A stretch of DNA of 64,000 bases. Origin: Marinilactibacillus psychrotolerans. GTDB lineage: Bacteria > Bacillota > Bacilli > Lactobacillales > Carnobacteriaceae_A. Below the pieces are notes generated by a model, which was not told where the DNA came from, ran no database searches, and saw nothing but the letters and a program-made list of their open reading frames with translations. The stretch lies in NCBI RefSeq assembly GCF_900101525.1, contig NZ_FMZD01000012.1:1-64000 (forward strand). Reading direction: 5' to 3'. The translations under genes were made by a program, and so were the position numbers. Below, one piece after another: positions 29,250 to 38,461 of the stretch (within the stretch, counting starts at the first letter, position 1; each line of letters begins with the position of its first letter).

Positions 29250-30182
29250 ATGCTAGAAGCACAAAATCTGGAAATGAAATACAAAAATAAGTTGGCTGTA
29301 GACAATGTGAATTTATATATTGAAAAAGGGGAATCAGTGGGGTTGTTAGGACCAAATGGAGCTGGTAAGTCTACAACGATCTCTATGATTTCTACTTTAC
29401 TTCCTCCGACTAAAGGAACTGTCAAATATAATGGGAAAGATATATTCGATAAACCGGAGTCAATTCGACCATTTTTGGGAGTTGTACCACAAGAAATTGC
29501 ACTTTATGATGAGTTATCTGCATTAGAAAATCTTACTTTTTTTGGAAAAATTCATGGGCTAAGAGGTCAAGTTCTTAAAGATAAAATTCAAAAAGTACTT
29601 GAATTAGTAGAGTTAACAGATCGAAAGAAGGATGCAGTTAAAAACTATTCTGGTGGAATGAAGCGTCGAATCAATTTAGCAGTTGCATTACTGCATGATC
29701 CGGAAATATTAATAATGGATGAGCCAACAGTTGGAATTGATCCTCAGTCAAGAAATTATATTTTAGACATGGTTAAGAAATTAAATAAAGAAAAGAAACT
29801 GACGATATTATATACCAGCCATTATATGGAAGAAGTCGAAAAGCTATGTGACCGTATATACATTATGGACCATGGACAAATTGTGGCATCAGGAACAAAT
29901 GAGGAATTAAAGAGTATTTTAACAAATGAAGAAACGATAGAAGTATCTGTTAACGTGCATGATGATCACTTCACAGAATGTTTAATGAATAATCAAAGTA
30001 TAAATCAGATTACTAAAGAAGAGAATGGGTATAGATTGATCGTTTCTAAAAGTGAAGAGCTACTAGTCAAATTATTTGAATATGCAAAATGTTCTAATAT
30101 TGTCATTACGGGTATCCAAATTAAGAAACCAACATTAGAAGATGTGTTTTTACATTTAACTGGTAAAAAACTGCGAGATTAA
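29250..30182 (+). CDS. ABC exporter ATP-binding protein (LnrL-like)
   Basis: The 310-residue ATPase has Walker A GPNGAGKST near 35-43, the signature YSGGMKRR near 134, Walker B LIMDEP near 156 and a switch histidine in TSHYMEE near 190. Residues 220-310 form a DrrA-type C-terminal extension. It energises the two permeases that follow. Its ribosome site is AAAGGAGTGATCTAG. Daunorubicin- and linearmycin-type exporters share this layout. Confidence 0.9.
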   Translation: MLEAQNLEMKYKNKLAVDNVNLYIEKGESVGLLGPNGAGKSTTISMISTLLPPTKGTVKYNGKDIFDKPESIRPFLGVVPQEIALYDELSALENLTFFGKIHGLRGQVLKDKIQKVLELVELTDRKKDAVKNYSGGMKRRINLAVALLHDPEILIMDEPTVGIDPQSRNYILDMVKKLNKEKKLTILYTSHYMEEVEKLCDRIYIMDHGQIVASGTNEELKSILTNEETIEVSVNVHDDHFTECLMNNQSINQITKEENGYRLIVSKSEELLVKLFEYAKCSNIVITGIQIKKPTLEDVFLHLTGKKLRD

Positions 30183-30195
30183 AGGGGGTGGCAGC

Positions 30196-31464
30196 ATGTT
30201 CAATTTACTAAAAAAAGATCTTTTAACACTTTCAAAAAACAAGAGCGAGATGATTGAATTGTTATTGACGCCCTTTTTGCTTATTTCTATTTTAGGATTT
30301 GCTTTAGGCAACCTAATGAATAATACAAGCAGTCCTATAGAAACTGGCAAGATTGGAATAGTAAATCAACAAAACTACGAAGAAGATTTATCCAGACTGG
30401 AAGAAGACTTAGAGAATGAAAATATACCTAAAGAGACCATGAAAAATCTTTTAGATTCTAGTGTATCTATTGATCCGATCAACCAGTTAAAAACTTTCCT
30501 TAGAAGTGATGAGATAAAAGAAATAATGGAGGTTAAAGATTTCGATGATATAAAGTCAGCAGAAAAGGCTTTAGAGAATGATGAAATACAAGGAATTATA
30601 GAGATACCCAAAGAATTTAGCTATATCACTTGGAGAAATGTATTATTTGAGGATAAAGCAACTACAAATTTCGACCTTAAGGTTCAGGATAAGAGTCAAT
30701 TAAATGCTGTTGTTTTAGAAAGCCTTCTTAATAGTTTTGTAGAAGAATATAATTTGCAAAGTTCAATTGCAATGACGGATAAAGAAAAGGTAAATCTAGA
30801 TAATTCAAATAATAATGGCAAAATGATCAATATCTCTACTGAAGATCCAGTAAATTCATTTCAGTACTACACTATTGGCATGGGTGTTTTCTTTGCTTTC
30901 AGTACCGGAACAATTATCGCAGCTCGTTCCTACAGAGAAAAAGAACAACATGTATTTGCAAGAATTATGTTGACGAACACCTCTCCAAATACTTATTTAT
31001 TAAGCAAACTACTCTCTGGAACGATATTAACGTTTTTACAATTAGGTATTATTTTTATTTTCTCTACTCTGATTTTCGGTACTTTTGGAGGTAAGGATGT
31101 ATCATTTTGGATAAATATGATGATAATTACGTTCATCTATTCATTATTAATTGGGAGTATTACAAGTTTATTAACCTCCCTATCATTACGATCAAATAGT
31201 GCATCGAATGTAGGATTTTTCAGTTCATTTACTGCTGCGTTAGCCTTTTTAGGCGGAAGTTTCACACCGGTTGAAACCTTTTCTGAATCAATCAAGACCA
31301 TTGGAAACTGGACTCCCAATGGGGCAGTATTAACTTCTTATCTTCAAATTATGCTTGGATTCGATTTAATAGAGGTGATGCCGTTATTGATAAGAGTCAT
31401 TGCGATGATGGGTATTTTTGTGATTATTGCAATTTACGTGTTTCCTAAAAGGAGGTTGAACTAA
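30196..31464 (+). CDS. ABC-2 type permease (LnrM-like)
   Basis: The 422-residue membrane protein has one N-terminal helix (about 18-36), a large external region (about 40-215) that is acidic and variable, and five to six helices in 220-418. This is the ABC-2 exporter layout. A motif typical of these permeases, SSFTAALAFLGGSFTPVE, is near 345. AAAGGGGGTGGCAGC precedes the ATG, 13 bases after the ATPase gene. It pairs with the next gene to form a heterodimeric channel. Confidence 0.86.
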   Translation: MFNLLKKDLLTLSKNKSEMIELLLTPFLLISILGFALGNLMNNTSSPIETGKIGIVNQQNYEEDLSRLEEDLENENIPKETMKNLLDSSVSIDPINQLKTFLRSDEIKEIMEVKDFDDIKSAEKALENDEIQGIIEIPKEFSYITWRNVLFEDKATTNFDLKVQDKSQLNAVVLESLLNSFVEEYNLQSSIAMTDKEKVNLDNSNNNGKMINISTEDPVNSFQYYTIGMGVFFAFSTGTIIAARSYREKEQHVFARIMLTNTSPNTYLLSKLLSGTILTFLQLGIIFIFSTLIFGTFGGKDVSFWINMMIITFIYSLLIGSITSLLTSLSLRSNSASNVGFFSSFTAALAFLGGSFTPVETFSESIKTIGNWTPNGAVLTSYLQIMLGFDLIEVMPLLIRVIAMMGIFVIIAIYVFPKRRLN

Positions 31465-32538
31465 ATGTGGACAGTCTATCAAATGCAGTGGAAGAGGTTA
31501 ATTAAGAATCCTTTGTTCGTTTTACTATTTTCAGGGTTAACCTTATTAATGGTAAATGTAATAGCTGGTTCTCAGGGTAGTGATACTATTCCAGTTAGGG
31601 TATATAGTGAAACTTTTACAGGAGAACAATTAGCTGATAGGGTAGAGGAATTAAACCATAATGCTTCATTTGATTTTATTCCAGCGGAAGCTGATAAAGT
31701 TAGAAAAGATATTAGAATGGATAACTATAGTTTTGCACTTGAATTAAATGATGATGCCTATCAATACTTGGTTGGTAGAGAAAGTTCACAATTACCGATT
31801 GTTAAACAATATGTGAATCAATTTTACAGAGAGAAAAAGATAATAAATGAAGTTAAGAAACTTCATCCTGAAAGAGAAGTTAAATTGAAAGAGGCAATAA
31901 GCTTTGATGTAAGTTCTCTTTCGACTTTTGGATCGGGGATTACAAATATTTCTGTGATGTTAGGAATGACCTTTTATTTTTCAATATATTCGATTATGTT
32001 TTTAATGATTAAATTATTTGAAGAAAAAACATACGGAACCTGGAATCGATTAATCTTTTCTCCTGTTTCTAAGACTAGAATATATATAGGACACTTACTA
32101 TTTTATTTTTCTATAGGCGTTATACAAATATTTACACTGTTAATTATTCTGAGTCAAATGCTCTCAATAAAAATAAGTGGACATTATTTAACGCTACTAT
32201 TGATTATTCTCGCTTTTATTTTATCAATCGTATCATTAGGAATACTACTGACAGCATTAGCCAAATCAATTTCTGCCTTACAGGTAGTTATCCCTATTGT
32301 AGCAACTTCAATGGCAATGATTGGCGGAGCTTTTTGGCCTTTACAACTTGTCGACAATCCTATTTTATTATTTGCAGCTGAATTAATGCCGATTAAACAT
32401 GCTGTCTATGGAATTGTTGAAACACTTATCTATAATAAGAGTCTACTGAATTCTTTAGAACCCATAGGGTATTTATTGCTTTGTAGTGTTTTATTTATGG
32501 GAATTGGAATCAATTTAATGGAAAGAGCAACAGAATAA
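31465..32538 (+). CDS. ABC-2 type permease (LnrN-like)
   Basis: The 357-residue permease has the same plan as its neighbour: an N-terminal helix, an external region (about 35-165) and five or more helices in 170-352, with AMIGGAFWPLQLVDNP near 286. Its ATG follows the previous stop codon with no gap, and AGGAGGTTGAAC lies inside the end of the upstream gene. Two permeases and one ATPase match an exporter rather than an importer, and no substrate-binding protein is present. Confidence 0.86.
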   Translation: MWTVYQMQWKRLIKNPLFVLLFSGLTLLMVNVIAGSQGSDTIPVRVYSETFTGEQLADRVEELNHNASFDFIPAEADKVRKDIRMDNYSFALELNDDAYQYLVGRESSQLPIVKQYVNQFYREKKIINEVKKLHPEREVKLKEAISFDVSSLSTFGSGITNISVMLGMTFYFSIYSIMFLMIKLFEEKTYGTWNRLIFSPVSKTRIYIGHLLFYFSIGVIQIFTLLIILSQMLSIKISGHYLTLLLIILAFILSIVSLGILLTALAKSISALQVVIPIVATSMAMIGGAFWPLQLVDNPILLFAAELMPIKHAVYGIVETLIYNKSLLNSLEPIGYLLLCSVLFMGIGINLMERATE

Positions 32539-32553
32539 TAGGATTTAATTATG

Positions 32554-32604
32554 TTGACCACCCTGGTCAAAAGTGATAAAATGAATTTATCGACCAGGGT
32601 GGTC
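32554..32604 (+). promoter_or_regulatory. TetR-gene promoter with two mutually inverted operator copies
   Basis: TTGACC (32554-32559) and TAAAAT (32577-32582) are spaced 17 bases. GACCACCCTGGTC at 32556-32568 overlaps the -35, and its exact reverse complement GACCAGGGTGGTC at 32592-32604 covers the predicted start point. Each copy is itself a GACCA-N3-TGGTC near-palindrome suited to a TetR dimer. Between them GATAAA and TTTATC pair, so the region can also fold as one long hairpin. Confidence 0.8.
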
Positions 32605-32634
32605 ACTTTTTGTTATAGATAAGGAGCGTTAGTT

Positions 32635-33276
32635 GTGAATGAAGGATTTAATAAACTTTCATTAGAAAAACAGAATATAATTTTAAATGCAGCATACAAA
32701 GAATTTACGGAAAATGGATATGAAAAAGCATCTACTAATATCATCGCTAAAAATGGAGAAATTGGAAAAGGGACCTTATTTTATTACTTTGGGAATAAGC
32801 GAAAACTGTTTGATTTTTTAATTAATACTTCTTTTCAGTTAACCTATGAGGAGTATTTCAATAAAATAGATTTTGAGCAGACGGATTTTTTCAAACGTCT
32901 GGTAGAAGTGAGTCAATTAAAACAGCAAGTATATAAAAAATATCAGGCGCCTATGGGGTTTATTTCAAAAATTCTTATAAATACCGGCGAATTTGATTTG
33001 TCAGAAGAACAAATCAAAAAAAGAGCCATTGTAGAAGAAACATGGGCCCAAGTATTGAAGAAAAATATCGATTTTTCAAAATTCAGAGAGGATCTTCCTC
33101 AAGAAATTACGTTTAATTTTATCAGATGGACACTCGAAGGATACCGTCAAGAATTAGAAATGAGAGTCAAACAAAACGAAGATTTTTTAATGGATGAAGA
33201 AAATATCAAAACTTATTACGATGAATATTTCAGCTATGTAAAAATGCTAAAAAAGATTTATTATAAAAAAATCTAG
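32635..33276 (+). CDS. TetR-family transcriptional regulator
   Basis: The 213-residue protein has an N-terminal TetR helix-turn-helix (about 10-55), with ILNAAYKEFTENGYEKAST and GKGTLFYYFGNKRKLF, and a helical ligand-binding part. The start is GTG at 32635 after AAGGAGCG. It precedes an ATPase/permease pair by 25 bases and probably represses itself and them through the GACCA-N3-TGGTC sites at its promoter. The inducer is likely an exported compound. Confidence 0.9.
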   Translation: MNEGFNKLSLEKQNIILNAAYKEFTENGYEKASTNIIAKNGEIGKGTLFYYFGNKRKLFDFLINTSFQLTYEEYFNKIDFEQTDFFKRLVEVSQLKQQVYKKYQAPMGFISKILINTGEFDLSEEQIKKRAIVEETWAQVLKKNIDFSKFREDLPQEITFNFIRWTLEGYRQELEMRVKQNEDFLMDEENIKTYYDEYFSYVKMLKKIYYKKI

Positions 33277-33301
33277 ATTAAAAATATTGGAGGGAGATCA
33301 A

Positions 33302-34201
33302 ATGAGTATTCTAGAAATTAAAAATTTATCAAAGTTATTCGGAAAGCAAGCAGCTTTAGAAGATGTATCTTTTAAGCTAGAGGAAGGAGAAATTTTGGGA
33401 TTTATTGGTCCTAATGGAGCGGGGAAATCTACTACTATCAAGATTATATTAGGTATGCTTAAAGCAACTAAAGGATCAGTGACTTTATTTGGTAAAGACG
33501 CTTGGAATGAGGCGGTTGAAGTACATAAAAGAATTGCATATGTACCAGGAGACGTGAATCTTTGGCCGAATCTAACAGGAGGAGAAGTCATTGATTTATT
33601 TTTAAGTATGCGCGGTGTAAAAGTAGAAACAGTAAAAAAGGAAGAATTGATGAAAGAATTCGAATTCGATCCAACTAAAAAATGCAGAAGCTATTCGAAG
33701 GGGAACAGACAAAAAGTTGCTCTAATTGCTGCGTTTGCAGCAGATGCAGATTTGTACATTTTAGATGAACCCACTTCAGGTCTTGACCCTCTTCAAGAAC
33801 GAGTTTTCCAAGAGCATATTAAAAAAGTGAAAGAAAAAGGTGCTAGTGTACTATTATCGAGTCATATTTTATCAGAAGTAGAGCAGCTCTGTGATACAGT
33901 AGCAATTATTCGTAAAGGTAAAATAGTGGAATCTGGAAACCTTGATGACTTGAGACATTTAACGCGTACTCAAGTGAAGTTACAAGTAAAAGAGGCTGCC
34001 GATTATTTGCAAGAAAAAAACTATATTCATGAATTTATACAAGAAAAAGATACTGTTTTCTTTCAATTAGATTCTAATCATACGGAAGATTTGATTCAAG
34101 AAATCCAAGGTTTGGGGGTATTGAAATTTGAAAGTACGCCTTCTAAACTGGAAGATTTGTTTATGAGACATTATTCTAGAAGCTCGGAAGGTGATGTGTG
34201 A
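33302..34201 (+). CDS. ABC exporter ATP-binding protein
   Basis: The 299-residue ATPase has Walker A GPNGAGKST near 38, a signature that reads YSKGNRQK instead of the usual SGGQ form, Walker B LYILDEPTSGLDP near 150 and the switch histidine in SSHILSE near 187. This variant signature occurs in ATPases that pair with large double-length permeases of the polyketide-antibiotic exporter group. The ATG at 33302 follows GGAGGGAGATCA. Its stop overlaps the permease start (TGATG). Confidence 0.88.
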   Translation: MSILEIKNLSKLFGKQAALEDVSFKLEEGEILGFIGPNGAGKSTTIKIILGMLKATKGSVTLFGKDAWNEAVEVHKRIAYVPGDVNLWPNLTGGEVIDLFLSMRGVKVETVKKEELMKEFEFDPTKKCRSYSKGNRQKVALIAAFAADADLYILDEPTSGLDPLQERVFQEHIKKVKEKGASVLLSSHILSEVEQLCDTVAIIRKGKIVESGNLDDLRHLTRTQVKLQVKEAADYLQEKNYIHEFIQEKDTVFFQLDSNHTEDLIQEIQGLGVLKFESTPSKLEDLFMRHYSRSSEGDV

Positions 34202-35799
34202 TGCAATCATTTAAACAGTCAAAGAGGCTGCTTTATTTTTCTCTTAAAAGAGAAAAAATTAAACTATTGTTTTGGCTAACGGGTTGTTTATCATTTGTTT
34301 TGATAGGAATTACTGCTTTTGTTTTTATTTATGATGATCCAATTGACAGGCAGGCAATGGTAGGTGCTATGTCAAATCCAGCAATGGAAGCTTTGTTTGG
34401 GAAAGTAATTGGCATAGACAACTATACGATTGGTGCTATGTATTCACATACAATGACTGTGATGACTTTGTCATTAATTTCAATCAGTGCAATTCTTCTA
34501 GTTGTGAGAAATACTAGGCTGGAGGAAGAAGAAGGAATGATTGAAGTTTTCCGATCCTTGCCTACTGGTAAATTAGCTCATACCACTTCAGCAATGGTAT
34601 TACTTGCTATATACAACATTATACTTGCGTTACTTTCCACTATTATACTGATTGCTTTTGGTGATAATAGTATGGATGTGAATGGCGCCGTATTAACTGG
34701 CGTTATTTATGGTTTAGTGGGTATTTTTTATGGTTCAGTTGCATTGTTGTTTTCACAGTTATCCAGCAGTAGTAGAAATGCTACTATGTATTCATTGCTT
34801 TTTTTAGGATTAACCTATCTTATGAGAATTATAGGAGATACAGGTATTGAGTGGTTAAGCTGGATTTCCCCGTTAGGTCTATTATATAGAACAAAACCGT
34901 TTGTCACTAATGATTGGATGCCCGTTCTGCTTATATTGATTGGAACATTGTTATTCATTAGTATAGCGTTTGTCCTTCAAAACTATCGAGATTTAGGTTC
35001 TGGTTTACTACCGTCTAAGGCTGGCAGCCGTTCTGCTTCAAAACTTTTGAAGACCGTTCCTGGTTTGGCATTAAATCTGCTTAAAACCCCGCTATTGATC
35101 TGGAGCCTTTCACTTATTGTGCTTGGAGTGACATATGGATCTGTAATGGGTGATTTAGAGACATTGATAGCGGGGAATGAAGTGATTGGAAAAATTATTG
35201 AAAATAATCCTGATCAGAATATTGTGAATCAATTTATAGCTATTATATTAGGCTTATTATCCATAGCAACGGTTATTCCAGTTGTTCAGATATTAATGAA
35301 ATTATACAGTGAAGAGAAAAAAGGACGATCTGTTTATCTTTTAGTAGGGAAACGGTCAAAAAATTATGTATTAGGGATATTTGTTGCTTTAAGTTTCTTG
35401 GTCAGTATTTTATTACAAACTATTCAAGTTTCTGCTTTTGCAGCAGCAGTTATGACTACTCAAGTCAAGGGTATTGTTTTTACTGATATCTTATTAAGCG
35501 GCTTAGTGTACCTTCCAGCGCTATGGACCATGATTGGTCTGGTTATTTTATTATTTGGCTGGTTGCCTAGAATGATTTTTAGTACTTGGATCCTGTTAGG
35601 GTTTAGTTTTGTAATACTTTATTTTTCAAATTTGTTTGATATACCAGAATGGCTTAAAGGAATTTCTCCATTTTATCATGTGCCAGATGTTTTGGCTGGA
35701 GAAATGAGTTTTCTCCGTTTATTTGTACTTTTAATACTGGGTATTTTATTCAGTTTTATAGGATTTATAGGATTCAACAAAAGAGATAGTATAATATAA
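34201..35799 (+). CDS. Large ABC permease, polyketide-antibiotic exporter type
   Basis: The 532-residue protein has about twelve membrane helices in two halves, with a linker near 275-300, so a single chain replaces the usual permease pair. ATG at 34201 shares its A with the upstream stop codon, which indicates coupling. A GTG one codon earlier is possible. FRSLPTGKLAHTTSAMVLLA near 120 and the overall size fit the TnrB/TipB-like group of exporters. The substrate is unknown. Confidence 0.82.
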   Translation: MQSFKQSKRLLYFSLKREKIKLLFWLTGCLSFVLIGITAFVFIYDDPIDRQAMVGAMSNPAMEALFGKVIGIDNYTIGAMYSHTMTVMTLSLISISAILLVVRNTRLEEEEGMIEVFRSLPTGKLAHTTSAMVLLAIYNIILALLSTIILIAFGDNSMDVNGAVLTGVIYGLVGIFYGSVALLFSQLSSSSRNATMYSLLFLGLTYLMRIIGDTGIEWLSWISPLGLLYRTKPFVTNDWMPVLLILIGTLLFISIAFVLQNYRDLGSGLLPSKAGSRSASKLLKTVPGLALNLLKTPLLIWSLSLIVLGVTYGSVMGDLETLIAGNEVIGKIIENNPDQNIVNQFIAIILGLLSIATVIPVVQILMKLYSEEKKGRSVYLLVGKRSKNYVLGIFVALSFLVSILLQTIQVSAFAAAVMTTQVKGIVFTDILLSGLVYLPALWTMIGLVILLFGWLPRMIFSTWILLGFSFVILYFSNLFDIPEWLKGISPFYHVPDVLAGEMSFLRLFVLLILGILFSFIGFIGFNKRDSII

Positions 35800-35808
35800 T
35801 CTAAATAA

Positions 35809-35848
35809 TAGTCAGATTTGAGACGACTCCGTCTTAGGTCTGATTTTT
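35809..35848 (+). terminator. Terminator of the TetR-ABC operon
   Basis: AGTCAGATTTGAGACG and CGTCTTAGGTCTGATT pair with several G-U pairs around ACTC, followed by TTTTATATTTT. Confidence 0.75.
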
Positions 35849-35854
35849 ATATTT

Positions 35855-35921
35855 TACTGCATCTGATGTAGTAATATAAAATAAAATTTGCTATACTGAT
35901 TACAACGACAGATGAAGTAAT
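35855..35921 (+). promoter_or_regulatory. padR promoter region with candidate PadR sites
   Basis: TACTGCATC-T-GATGTAGTA at 35855-35873 is a near-perfect inverted repeat. A further half-site, GATGAAGTAAT, lies at 35911-35921 and repeats GATGTAGTAAT of 35865-35875. An extended -10, TGCTATACT (35889-35897), sits between them. This is the position expected for autorepression by the PadR protein encoded downstream. Confidence 0.55.
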
Positions 35922-35951
35922 TTAAAATCAATACGTAAAGAGGTGAGGTGA

Positions 35952-36284
35952 ATGATCAGTAGTGATGTTAGTAGAGGATATAATGATTCATTTATCTTAT
36001 CAATATTGATTGAAGGGGATTCTTATGGATATGAGATTTCGAAGCAGATTAGAGAACGAACAGAGGGTCAATATGTTATGAAAGAGACAACCTTATATCC
36101 AGCTTTCACTCGGTTGAAGAAAAAAGGATATATTACTTCCTATCCGGGAAATGAAACACAAGGACGTAAAAGAACCTATTACAAAGTAACAGCTAAAGGT
36201 AAAGGATTTTTCTTAGAGAAAGAAAAGGAATGGTTATTAACTAAGTCTGTTGTTGATACATTTTTTGGAGGTGGAGAAAATTGA
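35952..36284 (+). CDS. PadR-family transcriptional regulator
   Basis: The 110-residue winged-helix regulator has ILSILIEGDSYGYEISKQI at about 15-33, ETTLYPAFTRLKKKGYI near 48 and a wing with GRKRTYYKVTAKGK. These are standard PadR features. It overlaps the next gene by 4 bases. In Firmicutes such pairs of a short PadR and a HAAS-type membrane protein are common, and the PadR usually represses the pair and responds to envelope stress or drugs. Confidence 0.9.
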   Translation: MISSDVSRGYNDSFILSILIEGDSYGYEISKQIRERTEGQYVMKETTLYPAFTRLKKKGYITSYPGNETQGRKRTYYKVTAKGKGFFLEKEKEWLLTKSVVDTFFGGGEN

Positions 36285-37261
36285 ATACAATAGAGGAATA
36301 TGTAGATAAAATGTTTAAACAAGTTGTAAAGACTGAAGAAACGGAACAACTGAGAATAGATATATTAGCAAATATGGAAGATCGTTATCTAGCCTTGATT
36401 GAAGAAGGAGCATCTGAAAACGAAGCAATTGGAACCGTAATTGTGGAATTTGGAAATATTGAAGAAGTATTAGATGAAATGGGTCTGAACTATGAGAAAA
36501 CTCCAGATGAAATGGATATTGAAGATGTGTTAGTTGTTGAATTAGCTGATGCACATGAGTATATTGAAGCAAGAAGCAAAGCGGGAATGGGAATTGGGCT
36601 AGGAGTACTAGCTTGTTCAGTAGGACTTGGTGGACTTGTATCCACATTTTCTTTTTTAGCAATGGGGAATGATGGACCATTATTTATTGGAATGATCTGG
36701 TTATTGATTTTCAGCTGTTTAGGCGTAGCTCAATTTATTTTTCAAGGGTTGCGTTTATCGAATTACAAACAGTACGATAAGCCGTTTATATTGGTGCCGG
36801 AAGCTCGGGAAACAATTGAAGTTCTTTCCAAAAATTATAAAAAATCTCATGGTTTGAGTATAGTTTTCGGAGTTGTATTATGCATTTTTTCCTTATTTCC
36901 CGTAATATTCGGCGCATTCATGTATTCTGAAGCAGCTATGTTTTTAGGTGCAGGCGTTATGTTTGTTCTAGCCAGTGTAGGTGTCCTATTATTTATCTAT
37001 ACAGGAATGAAATGGACAGGCTATCAAAACTTATTAAGAAAGGGTAAAACCGTAGAAGAGGTCATAGCCGCTAGAGACTATAGTAGAAGAAAAACAAAAA
37101 TTGAAAATCTACTTGAAAATATCTACTGGCCAAGTATCGTTGTTTTATATATGATCATAAGCTTTAGTACGAACTCTTGGGCATGGTCTTGGATATTATT
37201 TCCAATTGGTGGAATATTAGAAAGTACTATTGAAGCGATGTTTGGCATTGAAGACGATTGA
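36281..37261 (+). CDS. HAAS-type signalling/permease-prefix membrane protein
   Basis: The 326-residue protein has an N-terminal helical, acidic domain (1-70) with EEYVDKMFKQVVKTEETEQL and EEGASENEAIGTVIVEFGN. This is the HAAS/permease-prefix type found with PadR regulators. Six or so membrane helices follow (about 98-320). The start is TTG at 36281, overlapping the padR stop, with GGAGGTGGAGAA upstream. A signalling or regulatory role with the PadR partner is inferred from gene linkage only. Confidence 0.75.
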   Translation: MNTIEEYVDKMFKQVVKTEETEQLRIDILANMEDRYLALIEEGASENEAIGTVIVEFGNIEEVLDEMGLNYEKTPDEMDIEDVLVVELADAHEYIEARSKAGMGIGLGVLACSVGLGGLVSTFSFLAMGNDGPLFIGMIWLLIFSCLGVAQFIFQGLRLSNYKQYDKPFILVPEARETIEVLSKNYKKSHGLSIVFGVVLCIFSLFPVIFGAFMYSEAAMFLGAGVMFVLASVGVLLFIYTGMKWTGYQNLLRKGKTVEEVIAARDYSRRKTKIENLLENIYWPSIVVLYMIISFSTNSWAWSWILFPIGGILESTIEAMFGIEDD

Positions 37262-37306
37262 ATCTATTAAAATACTAAAAGGATATTCGGCATTTGATAT
37301 GATAGG

Positions 37307-37360
37307 CTCCTAATAAAGTAGAAATAATAAGAATTCTACTACTTTATTAGGAGTTTTTTT
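37307..37360 (+). terminator. Terminator of the padR operon
   Basis: CTCCTAATAAAGTAG (37307-37321) and CTACTTTATTAGGAG (37339-37353) form a perfect 15-bp stem followed by seven Ts. The rest of the gap up to 37647 is AT-rich, with no clear promoter found. Confidence 0.88.
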
Positions 37361-37647
37361 ATTATAGAGAAAATCGAATTTTTTGGTACCATGCTATTTT
37401 TCGCAATAGCTTATTAATTTTTAAGACTCAATTATTGTATTTCGTATAGTAAAATATCATATTCATATTCTTTACTATTCTGTTATTTTTTACCCTGTTT
37501 ACTCTTTTAGAGTATTTCGTTGTGCACAAAAAATGTATGAGTAAACTAATAAAACTAGAGGATGACTAGAAATTAGTAACCTCTTCTTGTACACTAACTG
37601 TTGAAGAGAATAATTGTATGTATTATTTATTGAAATGAGTGAATGTT

Positions 37648-38337
37648 ATGAAGAAAATTTTGATTGTAGAAGATGATAATGCTATTAATGAGCTGCTTTT
37701 TGACTTGTTAAATGAAGAATATGAAGTAATGCAAGCTTTTGCTGGATCAGAAGCTAAAAGAATAGTAGAAAAGGAATCATTCGATTTAATTATACTGGAT
37801 CTCATGCTGCCAGGTATTTCTGGTGAAGAATTTATTAGATTATTCAGACTGAGTTCAAGTGTACCTATCATTGTGATTACTGCTAAAGCAGAAGTAGACG
37901 TACTAGCTAACGTACTGAGCTTAGGGGCAAATGATTATATACCAAAACCTTTTAATACGATAGAGGTGAAAGCAAGAATAAAGGCACAATTAAGGAATTA
38001 TATAGACCAACAATCAGACGAACAAACGCTTTATAAGGTTGGATCGATCGAAATGGATCATGCAACGAGGGTTGTTACTGTAAATCATTTGGCTGTAAAC
38101 TTAACGCAAAAAGAATACGACTTGTTAAAGTGTTTTTTAGAGCATCCCCAAAAGGTGTTTACTAAAGCAAATTTATTTGAGACTGTTTGGAACGAGCCTT
38201 ATTTTGGTGATGATAATACGATTTCTGTACATATATCAAGATTGAGATCGAAATTAAGCCATCATCATGGTGAAGAACTAATCGAAACGGTTTGGGGAGT
38301 TGGCTTTAAATTAAAAAAGGACTTAAGTAATTTCTGA
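37648..38337 (+). CDS. Response regulator, OmpR type
   Basis: The 229-residue protein has a receiver domain (1-115), with the acidic pair in VEDD and the phospho-aspartate in LIILDLMLPGISG, and a winged-helix output domain (about 130-228) with NLTQKEYDLLKCFLEHPQ. ATG at 37648 is preferred, and a GTG three codons upstream is possible. Its likely partner kinase is encoded at 40213, on the far side of an ATPase/permease pair. This makes one four-gene unit resembling lantibiotic-response modules. Confidence 0.9.
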   Translation: MKKILIVEDDNAINELLFDLLNEEYEVMQAFAGSEAKRIVEKESFDLIILDLMLPGISGEEFIRLFRLSSSVPIIVITAKAEVDVLANVLSLGANDYIPKPFNTIEVKARIKAQLRNYIDQQSDEQTLYKVGSIEMDHATRVVTVNHLAVNLTQKEYDLLKCFLEHPQKVFTKANLFETVWNEPYFGDDNTISVHISRLRSKLSHHHGEELIETVWGVGFKLKKDLSNF

Positions 38338-38461
38338 AGATTTAAGACTTTTGTAAGAATCACTTCAGACTTATGAAATAAGTGTACTTTAAAATAAAAT
38401 TTAATAAGAGAAAGTATGATAATAAATTCTTTTATAAACTTATAATACGAGGAGTGACATA

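Noticed and set aside
36315-36680. 121-codon minus-strand frame inside the HAAS-type gene
   Set aside because: It is rich in leucine, histidine and glutamine, as expected from the complement of the sense gene. It has no ribosome site and no domain.
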